Below are positions 6,223 through 13,752 of a stretch of DNA of 19,756 nt, in pieces. The stretch is taken from assembly GCA_963625535.1 (NCBI GenBank), contig CAVFUK010000050.1, positions 1 to 19,756 of the forward strand. The letters are read 5' to 3'. How positions within the stretch are numbered: the stretch's first letter is position 1; each line of letters begins with the position of its first letter. The notes beneath the pieces are model-generated. The model searched no databases, was not told the DNA's origin, and saw only the letters and a program-made list of their open reading frames with translations. This stretch comes from Phocaeicola_A sp963625535. Its GTDB lineage: Bacteria; Bacteroidota; Bacteroidia; Bacteroidales; Bacteroidaceae. A program made the position numbers and the translations under genes.

Positions 6223-8403
6223 TCAGTTGGCCATCTCGGAGATGAACTTGATGCGCACGAGGCGAATCTCATCCTCGGTATAGTCATCGCCCAACTCCTC
6301 CATAGCGTCCTCGATCTTGTCGGTCGTGGACTCCTTGAAGTAGTCGTAGATGTCCTGCATGTGGTCTTCGTCCATAATCTCGTCGAGGAAATAGTCGATG
6401 TTGAGCTTCGTTCCCGAGTAGACGATGGCTTCCACCTCGTCGAGCAGTTCGCTGAACTCAATGCCCTTACCGTTGGCGATGTCGTCGAGCGCCACCTTGC
6501 GGTCAATGCTCTGGATGATGGAGACCTTCAGCTTCGACTTGTTGGCGACGGTGCGCACGCGCAAGTCCTCGGGCCGTTCTATCTCGTTCTCGTCGCAGTG
6601 GCGTTTGATGAGTTTGCAGAACTCCTCGCCGTAGCGTTTGGCCTTGCCGGCTCCCACACCGGGGATGTTTTGCAACTCCTCGAGGGTGACGGGATAGATG
6701 GTGGCCATAGCCTCGAGCGACGGATCCTGGAAGATGACGTACGGCGGCACCTCCAACTTCTTGGAGAGTTTCTTGCGCAGGTCCTTCAGCATGGAATAGA
6801 GCGTGGGGTCCACGGCACAAGTAGCGCCTCCGCGAACAGGGGTCTCGTCCTCCTCCTCGTCGAAGTCGTTGTCTTCCGTTATCTTGAACGACTGGGGTTT
6901 CTTCAGGAACTTATGTCCTTCGGGGGTGACCTTCAGCAGTCCGTAGCTGTCGACATCCTTCATGAGGTAGCCGGCGATGAGTGCCTGACGGATGACGGCG
7001 TTCCAGGTTTTGTCCTCCTCGCCCATGCCCGTGCCGAACACTTCCAGTTCGTCGTGCTTGTGGGCCAGCACCTCGCTGGTCTCCTTGCCTAATAATACAT
7101 CTATAATATACTCCGTCTTGAAATTCTCCTTCACTGAGAGGATGGTGTCAATGACGGTACATAACATTTCTTGTGCTTCCACTTGTTTCTTGGGATTTAA
7201 ACAGTTGTCGCAGTTACCGCAGTTGTCTTCGGTGTAGGCCTCGCCGAAGTAGTGCAACAACAGTTTTCGTCTACATACGGAGGACTCGGCGTAGGCCGCC
7301 GTTTCCTGCAGTAACTGTCTGCCTATGTCCTGCTCCGCAACGGGCTTGCCCTCCATGAACTTTTCCAGTTTCTGGAGGTCCTTGCTCGAATAGAAGGTGA
7401 TGCACTGTCCCTCGCCACCGTCGCGCCCGGCACGTCCGGTCTCCTGGTAGTAGCCTTCGAGGCTCTTGGGGATGTCGTAGTGGATGACGAAGCGCACGTC
7501 GGGTTTGTCGATACCCATACCGAAGGCGATGGTTGCCACTATCACGTCAATCTTCTCCATGATGAAGTCGTCCTGTGTGGCCGACCGTGTGGCGGAGTCC
7601 ATGCCGGCATGGTAAGGGCGCGCGTTGATGTCGTTGGCTTGCAGTATCTCTGCCAGCTCTTCCACCTTCTTGCGGCTCAGGCAATAGATGATGCCGGATT
7701 TACCCGGATTTGCCTTAATGAATTTGATGATGTCCTTGTCGACGTTCTTGGTCTTCGGGCGTACCTCGTAATAGAGGTTGGGGCGGTTGAATGAGGAGCG
7801 GAACTCCTTGGCGTCCACGATTCCCAGGTTCTTCTTGATGTCGCCGCGCACCTTGTCGGTAGCCGTAGCCGTGAGGGCTATGATGGGCGCCAGGCCTATC
7901 TCGTTGATGAGCGGGCGTATGCGTCGGTACTCGGGACGGAAATCGTGTCCCCACTCCGATATACAGTGTGCTTCGTCTATCGCGTAGAACGATATCTTGA
8001 TGCTTCTAAGGAAATCTATGTTCTCTTCCTTCGTCAACGACTCGGGAGCCACATACAGGAGTTTGGTCTTGCCGGAAAGGATGTCCGACTTCACCTGGTC
8101 AATGGCCGACTTGTTGAGGGAGGAGTTGATGAAGTGTGCAATGCCATCCTCTTCGCTGAGGTTGCGCATGGCATCCACCTGATTCTTCATCAGGGCTATC
8201 AAAGGAGAAATGACAATGGCAGTTCCCTCCATCAGCAACGACGGCAACTGATAGCACAGGGATTTTCCTCCACCGGTAGGCATCAGCACGAACGTGTCAT
8301 TACCGTTCAGCAAGTTACGTACTATAGCTTCCTGGTCTCCCTTGAATGTGTCGAAACCGAAATATTTCTTCAGTTGCTCTGTTAAATTAATCTGTTCTGC
8401 CAT
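6223..8403 (-). CDS. recQ: ATP-dependent DNA helicase RecQ
   Basis: This 3'-5' helicase acts in recombination repair and in restarting forks. The 726-residue product shows the superfamily 2 helicase core: P42-T-G-G-G-K-S (Walker A), D143-E-A-H with the following aromatic-rich loop CISEWGHDFRPEY, TATATDKVR, and the helicase C domain ending QETGRAGRDG. The RQC zinc-binding domain has its four cysteines in CRRKLLLHYFGEAYTEDNCGNCDNC. An HRDC domain follows (YSMLKDLRKKLSKK...LQNIPGVGAGKAKRYG). A further ~120-residue acidic tail of HTH_40 type (about 610-726) makes it longer than the 609-residue E. coli enzyme, as is usual in Bacteroidota. The 18 codons upstream of the ATG at 8401-8403 lie between promoter and start, so this ATG is chosen. 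Confidence 0.97.
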   Translation of the reverse strand: MAEQINLTEQLKKYFGFDTFKGDQEAIVRNLLNGNDTFVLMPTGGGKSLCYQLPSLLMEGTAIVISPLIALMKNQVDAMRNLSEEDGIAHFINSSLNKSAIDQVKSDILSGKTKLLYVAPESLTKEENIDFLRSIKISFYAIDEAHCISEWGHDFRPEYRRIRPLINEIGLAPIIALTATATDKVRGDIKKNLGIVDAKEFRSSFNRPNLYYEVRPKTKNVDKDIIKFIKANPGKSGIIYCLSRKKVEELAEILQANDINARPYHAGMDSATRSATQDDFIMEKIDVIVATIAFGMGIDKPDVRFVIHYDIPKSLEGYYQETGRAGRDGGEGQCITFYSSKDLQKLEKFMEGKPVAEQDIGRQLLQETAAYAESSVCRRKLLLHYFGEAYTEDNCGNCDNCLNPKKQVEAQEMLCTVIDTILSVKENFKTEYIIDVLLGKETSEVLAHKHDELEVFGTGMGEEDKTWNAVIRQALIAGYLMKDVDSYGLLKVTPEGHKFLKKPQSFKITEDNDFDEEEDETPVRGGATCAVDPTLYSMLKDLRKKLSKKLEVPPYVIFQDPSLEAMATIYPVTLEELQNIPGVGAGKAKRYGEEFCKLIKRHCDENEIERPEDLRVRTVANKSKLKVSIIQSIDRKVALDDIANGKGIEFSELLDEVEAIVYSGTKLNIDYFLDEIMDEDHMQDIYDYFKESTTDKIEDAMEELGDDYTEDEIRLVRIKFISEMAN

Positions 8404-8428
8404 ATTAGAATGTTTTACACTTTGGTCG

Positions 8429-8446
8429 CAGCGACTTGCATCGCTG
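8429..8446 (-). promoter_or_regulatory. Small hairpin at the 5' end of the recQ transcript
   Basis: CAGCGA (8429-8434) and TCGCTG (8441-8446) form a 6-bp stem with a 6-base loop. It lies directly after the predicted recQ start site near 8448 and about 25 bases before the ATG. It may affect mRNA stability; no known riboswitch is recognised. Confidence 0.4.
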
Positions 8447-8454
8447 ACAGCAAA

Positions 8455-8485
8455 CAAAATTATAAACTACTTCACACTGTACAAA
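8455..8485 (-). promoter_or_regulatory. recQ promoter, perfect Bacteroides consensus
   Basis: On the minus strand TTTG (8482-8485), a 19-base spacer and TAATTTTG (8455-8462) match both boxes. It lies directly after the clpX terminator hairpin, so recQ appears to be a separate transcript from clpX. Confidence 0.7.
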
Positions 8486-8490
8486 CATTT

Positions 8491-8522
8491 GGCCCACTAT
8501 TTTTTCAAAAAAAATGTGGGCC
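8491..8522 (-). terminator. clpX terminator hairpin
   Basis: GGCCCAC (8491-8497) and GTGGGCC (8516-8522) pair and continue into an A/T stem of T and A runs (8500-8505 with 8507-8514), with a very small loop. It lies 32 bases after the clpX stop on the minus strand. The T run lies inside the stem rather than after it. The recQ -33 box begins six bases further on. Confidence 0.7.
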
Positions 8523-8554
8523 GGGAATCCTCTTTACGTGGGCAGAGGCTCTGT

Positions 8555-9799
8555 TCAGGCCGTCTGCAGACGTGCCAGATTGGCCTTAGCCATCTGTTTC
8601 TGAGCGTATTCCAAGGTCACCTCGTAGGTTTTTATCCTCCGCGAGGGACTGTCGAACATGATGTCCATCATGATGGTCTCCACAATGGAGCGCAGTCCGC
8701 GCGCACCCAACTTGTACTCTATCGCCTTGTCCACGATGAAGTCGAGCGTCTCGGGCTGGAAGGTCAGCTTGATGCCGTCCATCTCGAAGAGCTTCTCATA
8801 CTGTTTGATGATGGAGTTCTTGGGTTCGGTGAGGATGTTGCGCAGCGCTTCGCGGTCCAGTGGCTTCAAGTAGGTGAGCACCGGCAGACGGCCGATAATC
8901 TCCGGAATGAGGCCGAAGGCCTTCAGGTCCTGCGGAGCGATGTACTGCATCATGTCGTTGCGGTCAATCTGCATCGTGTTCTGCACGGCGTTGAAACCGA
9001 CCACGCGTGTGTTGAGTCGCTGGGCAATCTTCTTCTCGATGCCGTCGAAAGCGCCGCCGCAGATGAAGAGGATGTTCTTGGTGTTCACCGCAATCATCTT
9101 CTGGTCGGGGTGTTTGCGTCCGCCCTGTGGGGGCACGTTCACCATGGAACCCTCGAGCAGTTTGAGCAGACCCTGTTGCACACCCTCGCCGCTCACGTCG
9201 CGGGTGATGGAGGGGTTGTCGCTCTTGCGGGCTATCTTGTCAATCTCGTCGATGAAGACGATGCCACGCTCTGCCTCGGCCACGTTATAGTCGGCCACCT
9301 GCAGCAAGCGGGTGAGTATGCTCTCGATGTCCTCGCCCACGTAACCTGCTTCGGTCAACACGGTGGCGTCCACGATGGTGAAGGGCACTTTCAGCAGTTT
9401 GGCTATGGTGCGGGCCAGCAGCGTCTTGCCTGTTCCGGTGCTGCCCACCATGATGATGTTGGACTTTTCTATCTCCACATCGTCGCCGTTGTCCTTCTGC
9501 ATCAACCGCTTGTAGTGGTTGTACACCGAGACGGAGAGGTGACGTTTGGCCTCGTCCTGACCGATGACGTATTGGTCGAGGAATTCTTTGATTTCTTTTG
9601 GTTTAGGCAGTTTCTTCAGGTCGAGCTCGGCCGTTCCGGGCTTCTGGGCAGTAGCGCCTAAGGCCGACTGCATTATCTGGTAGGCCTGTTCAGAGCAGAT
9701 GTTGCAGATGCAGCCGTTCAGTCCGTTTATCAGCAATGGGACTTCTTCCTCCGAGCGTCCGCAGAAGCTGCACTTTCTCAATTTCGATTTTCTTTCCAA
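8555..9799 (-). CDS. clpX: ATP-dependent Clp protease ATP-binding subunit ClpX
   Basis: This AAA+ unfoldase feeds substrates to ClpP. The 414-residue product starts with the ClpX zinc-binding domain, with cysteines 10, 13, 32 and 35 (CSFC...CNIC). The AAA+ module follows: G119-S-T-G-T-G-K-T (Walker A), V181-F-I-D-E-I-D (Walker B), the pore-loop region GYVGEDIES, ILFICGGAFDGIE carrying the IGF-type ClpP contact neighbourhood, and the sensor 2 motif GARGLRSIVE. The start is uncertain. The frame opens with TTG at 9797-9799, with no in-frame ATG upstream and before the zinc domain. TTG, nine codons before the first Cys, fits the usual length. clpP lies 63 bases upstream with no promoter in the gap, so the two are most likely one transcript. 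Confidence 0.96.
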   Translation of the reverse strand: MERKSKLRKCSFCGRSEEEVPLLINGLNGCICNICSEQAYQIMQSALGATAQKPGTAELDLKKLPKPKEIKEFLDQYVIGQDEAKRHLSVSVYNHYKRLMQKDNGDDVEIEKSNIIMVGSTGTGKTLLARTIAKLLKVPFTIVDATVLTEAGYVGEDIESILTRLLQVADYNVAEAERGIVFIDEIDKIARKSDNPSITRDVSGEGVQQGLLKLLEGSMVNVPPQGGRKHPDQKMIAVNTKNILFICGGAFDGIEKKIAQRLNTRVVGFNAVQNTMQIDRNDMMQYIAPQDLKAFGLIPEIIGRLPVLTYLKPLDREALRNILTEPKNSIIKQYEKLFEMDGIKLTFQPETLDFIVDKAIEYKLGARGLRSIVETIMMDIMFDSPSRRIKTYEVTLEYAQKQMAKANLARLQTA

Positions 9800-9862
9800 A
9801 GCAATATTCTATTATTATATATAATGTATAAAGCTGTTCTGTATGGTATCGAAGGGGGCAGC

Positions 9863-10528
9863 CTACTGTTTCTGGCGGATCATCACTTCGTCAATCATGC
9901 CGTAGGCCTTGGCCTCTTCGGCGTTCATCCAGTAATCGCGCTCAGAGTCGGCCCACACCTTCTCGTAAGCCACGTGGGCATGGTCGGAGATGATGGTGTA
10001 GAGTTCCTTCTTCAGTTTCTGAATCTCGTTCAGGGTGATTTCCATGTCGGAAACCTGACCCTGCGCACCGCCCATCGGCTGGTGAATCATCACACGCGAG
10101 TGGGGCAAGGCGAAACGTTTGCCTTCGGCTCCTGCCACCAGGAGTACGGCAGCCATAGAGGCGGCCATGCCGGTGCAGATGGTGGACACGTCGCTGCCGA
10201 TGAACTGCATGGTGTCATAGATGCCCAGTCCGGCTGACACGGAGCCACCAGGGGAGTTGATGTAGATGGAGATGTCCTTGCCTGGGTCGTTGGAGTCGAG
10301 GAAGAGCAACTGTGCCTGCAGGATGTTGGCTGTCGCGTCGTCCACTTGCGTTCCGAGGAAGATGATGCGGTCCATCATCAGGCGCGAGAACACGTCCATC
10401 TGGGTGACGTTAAGTTGACGCTCCTCCAGGATGTAGGGGTTAATATACTGGCTTTTCAGCACGTCGTCCACCATCAAGCCACTCATGCCCCGGTGTTTGA
10501 CGGCATATTTTCTAAATTCGTCTTTCAT
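9863..10528 (-). CDS. clpP: ATP-dependent Clp protease proteolytic subunit ClpP
   Basis: This is the serine protease ring of ClpXP. The 221-residue product shows the full catalytic triad: Ser124 in G-M-A-A-S-M-A-A, His149 in S-R-V-M-I-H-Q-P, and Asp194 in A-D-S-E-R-D-Y-W-M. Other family landmarks are RIIFLG, YINSPGGSVSAGLGIYDTM (oxyanion region), and the C-terminal EAKAYGMIDEV. The N-terminus, about 30 residues before VTQMDVFSRL, is longer than in E. coli, as is common in Bacteroidota. A processed propeptide cannot be judged. The gene sits between tig and clpX in the conserved tig-clpP-clpX order. A likely promoter sits inside the loop of the hairpin that follows tig. Confidence 0.97.
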   Translation of the reverse strand: MKDEFRKYAVKHRGMSGLMVDDVLKSQYINPYILEERQLNVTQMDVFSRLMMDRIIFLGTQVDDATANILQAQLLFLDSNDPGKDISIYINSPGGSVSAGLGIYDTMQFIGSDVSTICTGMAASMAAVLLVAGAEGKRFALPHSRVMIHQPMGGAQGQVSDMEITLNEIQKLKKELYTIISDHAHVAYEKVWADSERDYWMNAEEAKAYGMIDEVMIRQKQ

Positions 10529-10556
10529 GTTTTACCTTATTAAATAATGTACATAA

Positions 10557-10630
10557 AAAAGGAAGGCTATTGGCCTTTGTATTCTTGAGGAACAAAAATA
10601 CAATTTTTCCCAACCAAAAGCCCTCCTTTT
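10557..10630 (-). terminator. Terminator-like hairpin between tig and clpP
   Basis: On the minus strand AAAAGGAGGGCTTTTGG (10614-10630) pairs with CCAATAGCCTTCCTTTT (10557-10573) at 15 of 17 positions. TT follows, making a run of seven or so T residues. The loop is about 40 bases. It lies about 150 bases after the tig stop and about 30 bases before the clpP ATG. The likely clpP -7 box lies within the loop. Confidence 0.7.
10593..10600 (-). promoter_or_regulatory. -7 box of the clpP promoter
   Basis: TATTTTTG on the minus strand matches TAnnTTTG exactly, about 65 bases before the clpP ATG. TTTTGG lies upstream but at only a 14-base spacing, so the -33 box is not canonical. Transcripts started here (near 10586) would contain only one arm of the surrounding hairpin. 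Confidence 0.45.
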
Positions 10631-10702
10631 AGGAATTTTAGTACTATCGACTATTGTTCCTTATTCATCAGAGGATTGTTCATGCGAAGCTTCAACATAC
10701 TC

Positions 10703-10766
10703 CGTCCTTCGGGACGCTTCCACGGGTGGAATCAAGCTTTGCATCCGCCCACGGGAGGCATCCGCC
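10703..10766. repeat. Small hairpin and direct repeat in the tig-clpP gap
   Basis: CGTCC-TTCG-GGACG (10703-10716) is a hairpin with a UUCG loop on the plus strand. GCATCCGCC occurs at 10741-10749 and again at 10758-10766. They lie in the tig 3' region. Their function is unknown. Confidence 0.5.
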
Positions 10767-10777
10767 GGACCGACGCA

Positions 10778-12130
10778 TTATTGGAACATCTTGCCGAAGT
10801 CTTCTACAGAGATGTTTTTCTGATTCAGTGTCACCTTCGACTTCAACGCCATGGTCAGCTTGACCTCGATGACGCGGTTTATCAAAGCGTCCACTGTCTC
10901 TTTCTTCTTCATCATCTCCTTGGCGTAGTTGTCGACCACGTCGTCGGGCACGCTCATCATGCCGTACTGTGCGAACTGTGCGCGGGTGGCTTCCTTGGCA
11001 GCGGCGGTCACGTCGTCCTTCTCCACTTTCACACCGTTAGCCTCCACGAGCTGCTCCTTGATGAGGTGCCATGTGAGCTCTTCGATGCTCTTGTCGTAGT
11101 TCTCGTTGACGAACTCCTCGCCTTTCTCCTTGTTGTTCTGCAACATGATCTTCTTGAGCAGGTCGTCAGCATACTCCAGCTTACCGACTTTGTCCATCAG
11201 GTATTTGCGAACGTCCAACAGGAACTTGTAGTCGGAGTCGCCCACATACTGGTGTGCGATAGCCTCTTTCACTTTTGCGCGGAAATCAGCCTCGTCCTTC
11301 ACCTGGTCCTTGCCGAACACTGAGTCGAAGAGTTCCTGGTTGATTTCACCCTCCACGAAGCGAGTCACCTCTTCCACCTGGAAGCTGAAGTCGGACTTCA
11401 TGTCGGCAACTTTCTCCTTGTCGATCTTCAGCAGCGAAGCGATCTCGGCCTCGCTACCTTCGTAAGCCTTGTTGGGGTTGAAGGTGATCACGTCGTTCAC
11501 CTTGGCAGTGTTGAATTTGGCCTTCTCGCCATCTTCCTTCATGTATTTAGGCATCAGCACAGCGCCTTCCACCTTCACACCATCTTCCTTGGTGTTGCCG
11601 GCTTCGTCGAGCTCAGCGATCAGACCTTTCAGCATGTCGCCATCGGCATACTCGTCCACCTTCTGGTAGCTGCCCGAGCGCTGTCTGTACATCTTCACCT
11701 GGTTGTCGACCATCTCGTCGGTTACATCTATATTATAGTAGTCGATGGTGTCGTTGTTGTCCAGTGAGGCGTTGAACTCCGGAGCCAAAGCAATCTTGAA
11801 GCTGAACTCGAAATCCTCCTGAGCGTCGAAGTTGTTCTCCTTCTGCTCTTCGTTCACCAGCGGCTCGCCGAGGACTTTCACTTTATTCTCCTGGATGTAG
11901 TTATTGATTCCCTCCTGAAGTATCTTGTCGATTTCCTCCACCAGCACGGCCTTGCCTGCTTGTTTCTTGATCAAGCTCATGGGCACCATGCCGCGACGGA
12001 AGCCCGGCACGTTTGCATTCTGGCGGATATGCTTCAGTGATTTCTCCACTTTCTCCTGATAATCAGGCTTTTCAATCTTCACAGTAAGCAGTGCGCTTAC
12101 CTTGTCAATGTTCTGTAATGAAACGTTCAT
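10778..12130 (-). CDS. tig: Trigger factor (ribosome-associated chaperone)
   Basis: Trigger factor binds the ribosome at the exit tunnel and shields nascent chains. The 450-residue product starts with the N-terminal ribosome-binding domain, including the signature N-V-P-G43-F-R-R-G-M-V-P50. The middle region, where E. coli Tig has an FKBP prolyl isomerase, runs from about residue 150 to 255. It lacks a clear FKBP signature and holds a different insert (ADGDMLKGLIAELDEAG and following), as expected for the divergent Bacteroidota form. The helical C-terminal domain ends in a Lys/Glu-rich stretch. ATG at 12128-12130 agrees with a perfect promoter 56 bases upstream. It heads the tig-clpP-clpX cluster. 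The 3' gap to clpP holds small repeats and a terminator. Confidence 0.93.
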   Translation of the reverse strand: MNVSLQNIDKVSALLTVKIEKPDYQEKVEKSLKHIRQNANVPGFRRGMVPMSLIKKQAGKAVLVEEIDKILQEGINNYIQENKVKVLGEPLVNEEQKENNFDAQEDFEFSFKIALAPEFNASLDNNDTIDYYNIDVTDEMVDNQVKMYRQRSGSYQKVDEYADGDMLKGLIAELDEAGNTKEDGVKVEGAVLMPKYMKEDGEKAKFNTAKVNDVITFNPNKAYEGSEAEIASLLKIDKEKVADMKSDFSFQVEEVTRFVEGEINQELFDSVFGKDQVKDEADFRAKVKEAIAHQYVGDSDYKFLLDVRKYLMDKVGKLEYADDLLKKIMLQNNKEKGEEFVNENYDKSIEELTWHLIKEQLVEANGVKVEKDDVTAAAKEATRAQFAQYGMMSVPDDVVDNYAKEMMKKKETVDALINRVIEVKLTMALKSKVTLNQKNISVEDFGKMFQ

Positions 12131-12185
12131 TCTGACAATTATTATTTTAATTATTACTATTTTCTGACAATACTCAAAGAGTCCG

Positions 12186-12216
12186 CAAAATTAGCGTTAT
12201 TCTTCCAATCTTCAAA
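12186..12216 (-). promoter_or_regulatory. tig promoter, perfect Bacteroides consensus
   Basis: On the minus strand TTTG (12213-12216), a 19-base spacer and TAATTTTG (12186-12193) match both boxes. The -7 box and spacing are the same as at recQ. The leader would be about 50 bases. Confidence 0.75.
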
Positions 12217-12378
12217 GCACCAATAGAAAAAACATTCCTACGGGCGGAAAAATAAAGTTTTGTTTTGGTGTTGCCAATCCAAATATTATGTGTTCCTTTG
12301 CCGCGTAATGGTAATACAATGGTTACATGGATCGAGTACTTAGTTTTTACTACCTCCGTCTCAACAACGCTTCGGTAA

Positions 12379-12427
12379 ACTCTCTGTCGCTTTCATCTCA
12401 TTTCTTATCTGTTACCATTCAGAGAGT
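12379..12427 (+). promoter_or_regulatory. Leader hairpin upstream of the RRM gene
   Basis: ACTCTCTG (12379-12386) and CAGAGAGT (12420-12427) can form an 8-bp stem with a 33-base loop. A U-rich single-stranded stretch of about 35 bases follows before the ATG at 12464. A competing longer-range pairing exists between AATGGTAA (12307-12314) and TTACCATT (12412-12419), which lies inside the loop. The arrangement would allow an alternative leader fold. Confidence 0.45.
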
Positions 12428-12463
12428 ATTTTATTCATTAATTATTTTTATTATTTTCCGATT

Positions 12464-12712
12464 ATGAATCTTTACATTGGAAATTTAAGCTATCGTGTGA
12501 AAGAACAAGAGTTGCAACAAGCGCTGGAACAGTACGGAACCGTTGCCTCAGTGAGAATCATCAAGGACCGCGAGACGAATCGTTCCAAAGGCTTCGGCTT
12601 TGCCGAGATGCCCGACGACGAGGAGGCCGCCAAGGTGATTAAGGAGTTCAACGGAGCGGATTTTGCAGGACGTAAAATCGTCATCAAAGAAGCGTTGCCG
12701 AAGAAAGCATGA
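12464..12712 (+). CDS. Small RRM-type RNA-binding protein
   Basis: The 82-residue product is a single RNA recognition motif with almost nothing else. RNP2 is L3-Y-I-G-N-L8, and RNP1 is K42-G-F-G-F-A-E-M49. The usual beta-alpha-beta-beta-alpha-beta order is evident, with GADFAGRKIVIKEALPKKA as the last strand and a basic tail. Such stand-alone RRM proteins are common in Bacteroidota and Cyanobacteria. In Bacteroides, members of the family have been linked to post-transcriptional control in place of Hfq-type chaperones. Whether this one binds particular mRNAs is unknown. The gene is monocistronic, with a long leader and a strong terminator 41 bases after the stop. Autoregulation through the leader is possible but not shown. 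Confidence 0.93.
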   Translation: MNLYIGNLSYRVKEQELQQALEQYGTVASVRIIKDRETNRSKGFGFAEMPDDEEAAKVIKEFNGADFAGRKIVIKEALPKKA

Positions 12713-12753
12713 TGCACCGCACGGCCTTCGGGCCTGCGGAAGTAGGATTTTGG

Positions 12754-12784
12754 AAAGGGTCGCATCCGACAGATGCGGCCTTTT
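12754..12784 (+). terminator. Terminator after the RRM gene
   Basis: AAAGGGTCGCATC (12754-12766), loop CGACA and GATGCGGCCTTTT (12772-12784) form a 13-bp stem with two G-U pairs, followed by CTATTCTT. It also lies after lptB on the minus strand and may work in both directions. A GGCC-TTCG-GGCC mini-hairpin (12723-12734) precedes it. Confidence 0.8.
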
Positions 12785-12821
12785 CTATTCTTGTATAGGA
12801 AACTCCAGTGTCACTCGTGCG

Positions 12822-13604
12822 TCAAGCCTCCTGCTGTTTCTCCTCCAACTGGAAGTCCTTGCGGCGCAACACGAAGTTGTTTCCCAGGTACTTGGCGCGC
12901 ACCACGGGGTTTTCGGCCAGCTCTTCGGGGGTTCCCTGGAACAGTATCTTACCCTCGAACAGCAGGTAGGCACGGTCGGTCAGGCGCAGAGTCTCCAGGG
13001 CGTTGTGGTCGGTGATGAGGATGCCGATGTTGCGGTCCTTCAGTTTCCACACGATGTGTTGGATGTCCTCCACAGCGATAGGGTCCACACCGGCGAAAGG
13101 TTCGTCGAGCATGATGAACTTCGGGTCGATAGCCAGGCAGCGGGCAATCTCTGTACGGCGGCGCTCACCGCCGGAGAGCTGGTCGCCCAGGTTCTTGCGC
13201 ACCTTCTGCAGACGGAACTCCGCAATCAGACTCTCTAGCTTCTCCTTCTGATACTCCTTGGTGGTGGGTGTCAGCTCCAGCACAGAGGCGATGTTGTCCT
13301 CCACGCTCATCTTGCGGAACACCGAAGCCTCCTGGGCCAGATAGCCGATGCCGTTCTGCGCCCGTTTGTACACGGGATACTTGGTGATGTCCAGGTCGTT
13401 GATGTAGATGTGTCCTTCGTTGGGGACTATCAAGCCCGTGGTCATGTAGAACGAAGTCGTCTTGCCGGCACCGTTCGGTCCCAGCAATCCTACGATCTCG
13501 CCCTGTTTCACATCGAACGAAACATGGCTGACAACAGTACGTTTTCCATACTTCTTTACAAGGTTCTCTGTCCGCAGAACCATCTTCCCATCTTGGTTAT
13601 CCAT
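12822..13604 (-). CDS. lptB: LptB-type ABC transporter ATP-binding protein
   Basis: The protein is an ABC ATPase of the LptB family, which with LptFG extracts lipopolysaccharide from the inner membrane for export to the outer membrane. The 260 residues show G42-P-N-G-A-G-K-T (Walker A), the Q-loop Q91-E-A-S-V-F-R-K-M-S-V-E-D-N, L143-S-G-G-E-R-R-R, F163-I-M-L-D-E-P (Walker B) with F-A-G-V-D-P-I-A-V-E-D-I-Q, and switch His200 in T-D-H-N. The DPIAVEDIQ and DHN segments are typical of LptB. The frame extends 39 codons further to 13721, but that part overlaps the promoter at 13640-13647, so ATG at 13602-13604 is chosen (a second ATG seven codons later is possible). It is divergent from mlaEF and has no partner permease here. 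Confidence 0.93.
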   Translation of the reverse strand: MDNQDGKMVLRTENLVKKYGKRTVVSHVSFDVKQGEIVGLLGPNGAGKTTSFYMTTGLIVPNEGHIYINDLDITKYPVYKRAQNGIGYLAQEASVFRKMSVEDNIASVLELTPTTKEYQKEKLESLIAEFRLQKVRKNLGDQLSGGERRRTEIARCLAIDPKFIMLDEPFAGVDPIAVEDIQHIVWKLKDRNIGILITDHNALETLRLTDRAYLLFEGKILFQGTPEELAENPVVRAKYLGNNFVLRRKDFQLEEKQQEA

Positions 13605-13639
13605 ATTTTCTCCGCTGGTATAATCACTTAAAACGGGGG

Positions 13640-13647
13640 CAAAAATA
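13640..13647 (-). promoter_or_regulatory. -7 box of the lptB promoter
   Basis: TATTTTTG on the minus strand matches TAnnTTTG exactly, 35 bases before the lptB ATG. The -33 region is a T run without TTTG. It faces the mlaE promoter 75 bases away. Confidence 0.45.
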
Positions 13648-13722
13648 CAACTTTTGCGCTTAAAAAAGGTTATCATCCGACGGAAACTATTCTTGGGGGT
13701 CAGCTTTTCAACATAAAACAAT

Positions 13723-13730
13723 TACTTTTG
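13723..13730 (+). promoter_or_regulatory. -7 box of the mlaEF promoter
   Basis: TACTTTTG matches TAnnTTTG exactly and lies 22 bases before the mlaE ATG. A TTGG at 13694-13697 is a loose -33 candidate at slightly too long a spacing. Confidence 0.4.
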
Positions 13731-13752
13731 CAGCAAATTAAGGAAAAGAAGC

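Larger units (their letters stand above)
12131..12463. other. Divergent upstream region of tig and the RRM gene
   Basis: These 333 bases hold no credible gene. The left part carries the tig promoter (12186-12216, minus strand). The right part is an A/T-rich presumed leader of the RRM protein gene, with inverted repeats at 12307-12314/12412-12419 and 12379-12386/12420-12427. TTCCTTTG at 12293-12300 is a one-mismatch -7 box on the plus strand, without a -33 box at the right spacing. Confidence 0.7.

Noticed and set aside
8294..9661. Long plus-strand open frame (455 codons) opposite recQ and clpX
   Set aside because: It is antisense to clpX and recQ. Its composition (His, Val, Leu, Gln, Gly-rich) is that expected from reading these genes on the other strand, and no family features are present.
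12297..12427. Possible tRNA or small RNA gene in the RRM leader
   Set aside because: No cloverleaf, anticodon arm or CCA end could be found. The pairing present is two simple inverted repeats, better described as leader structure.
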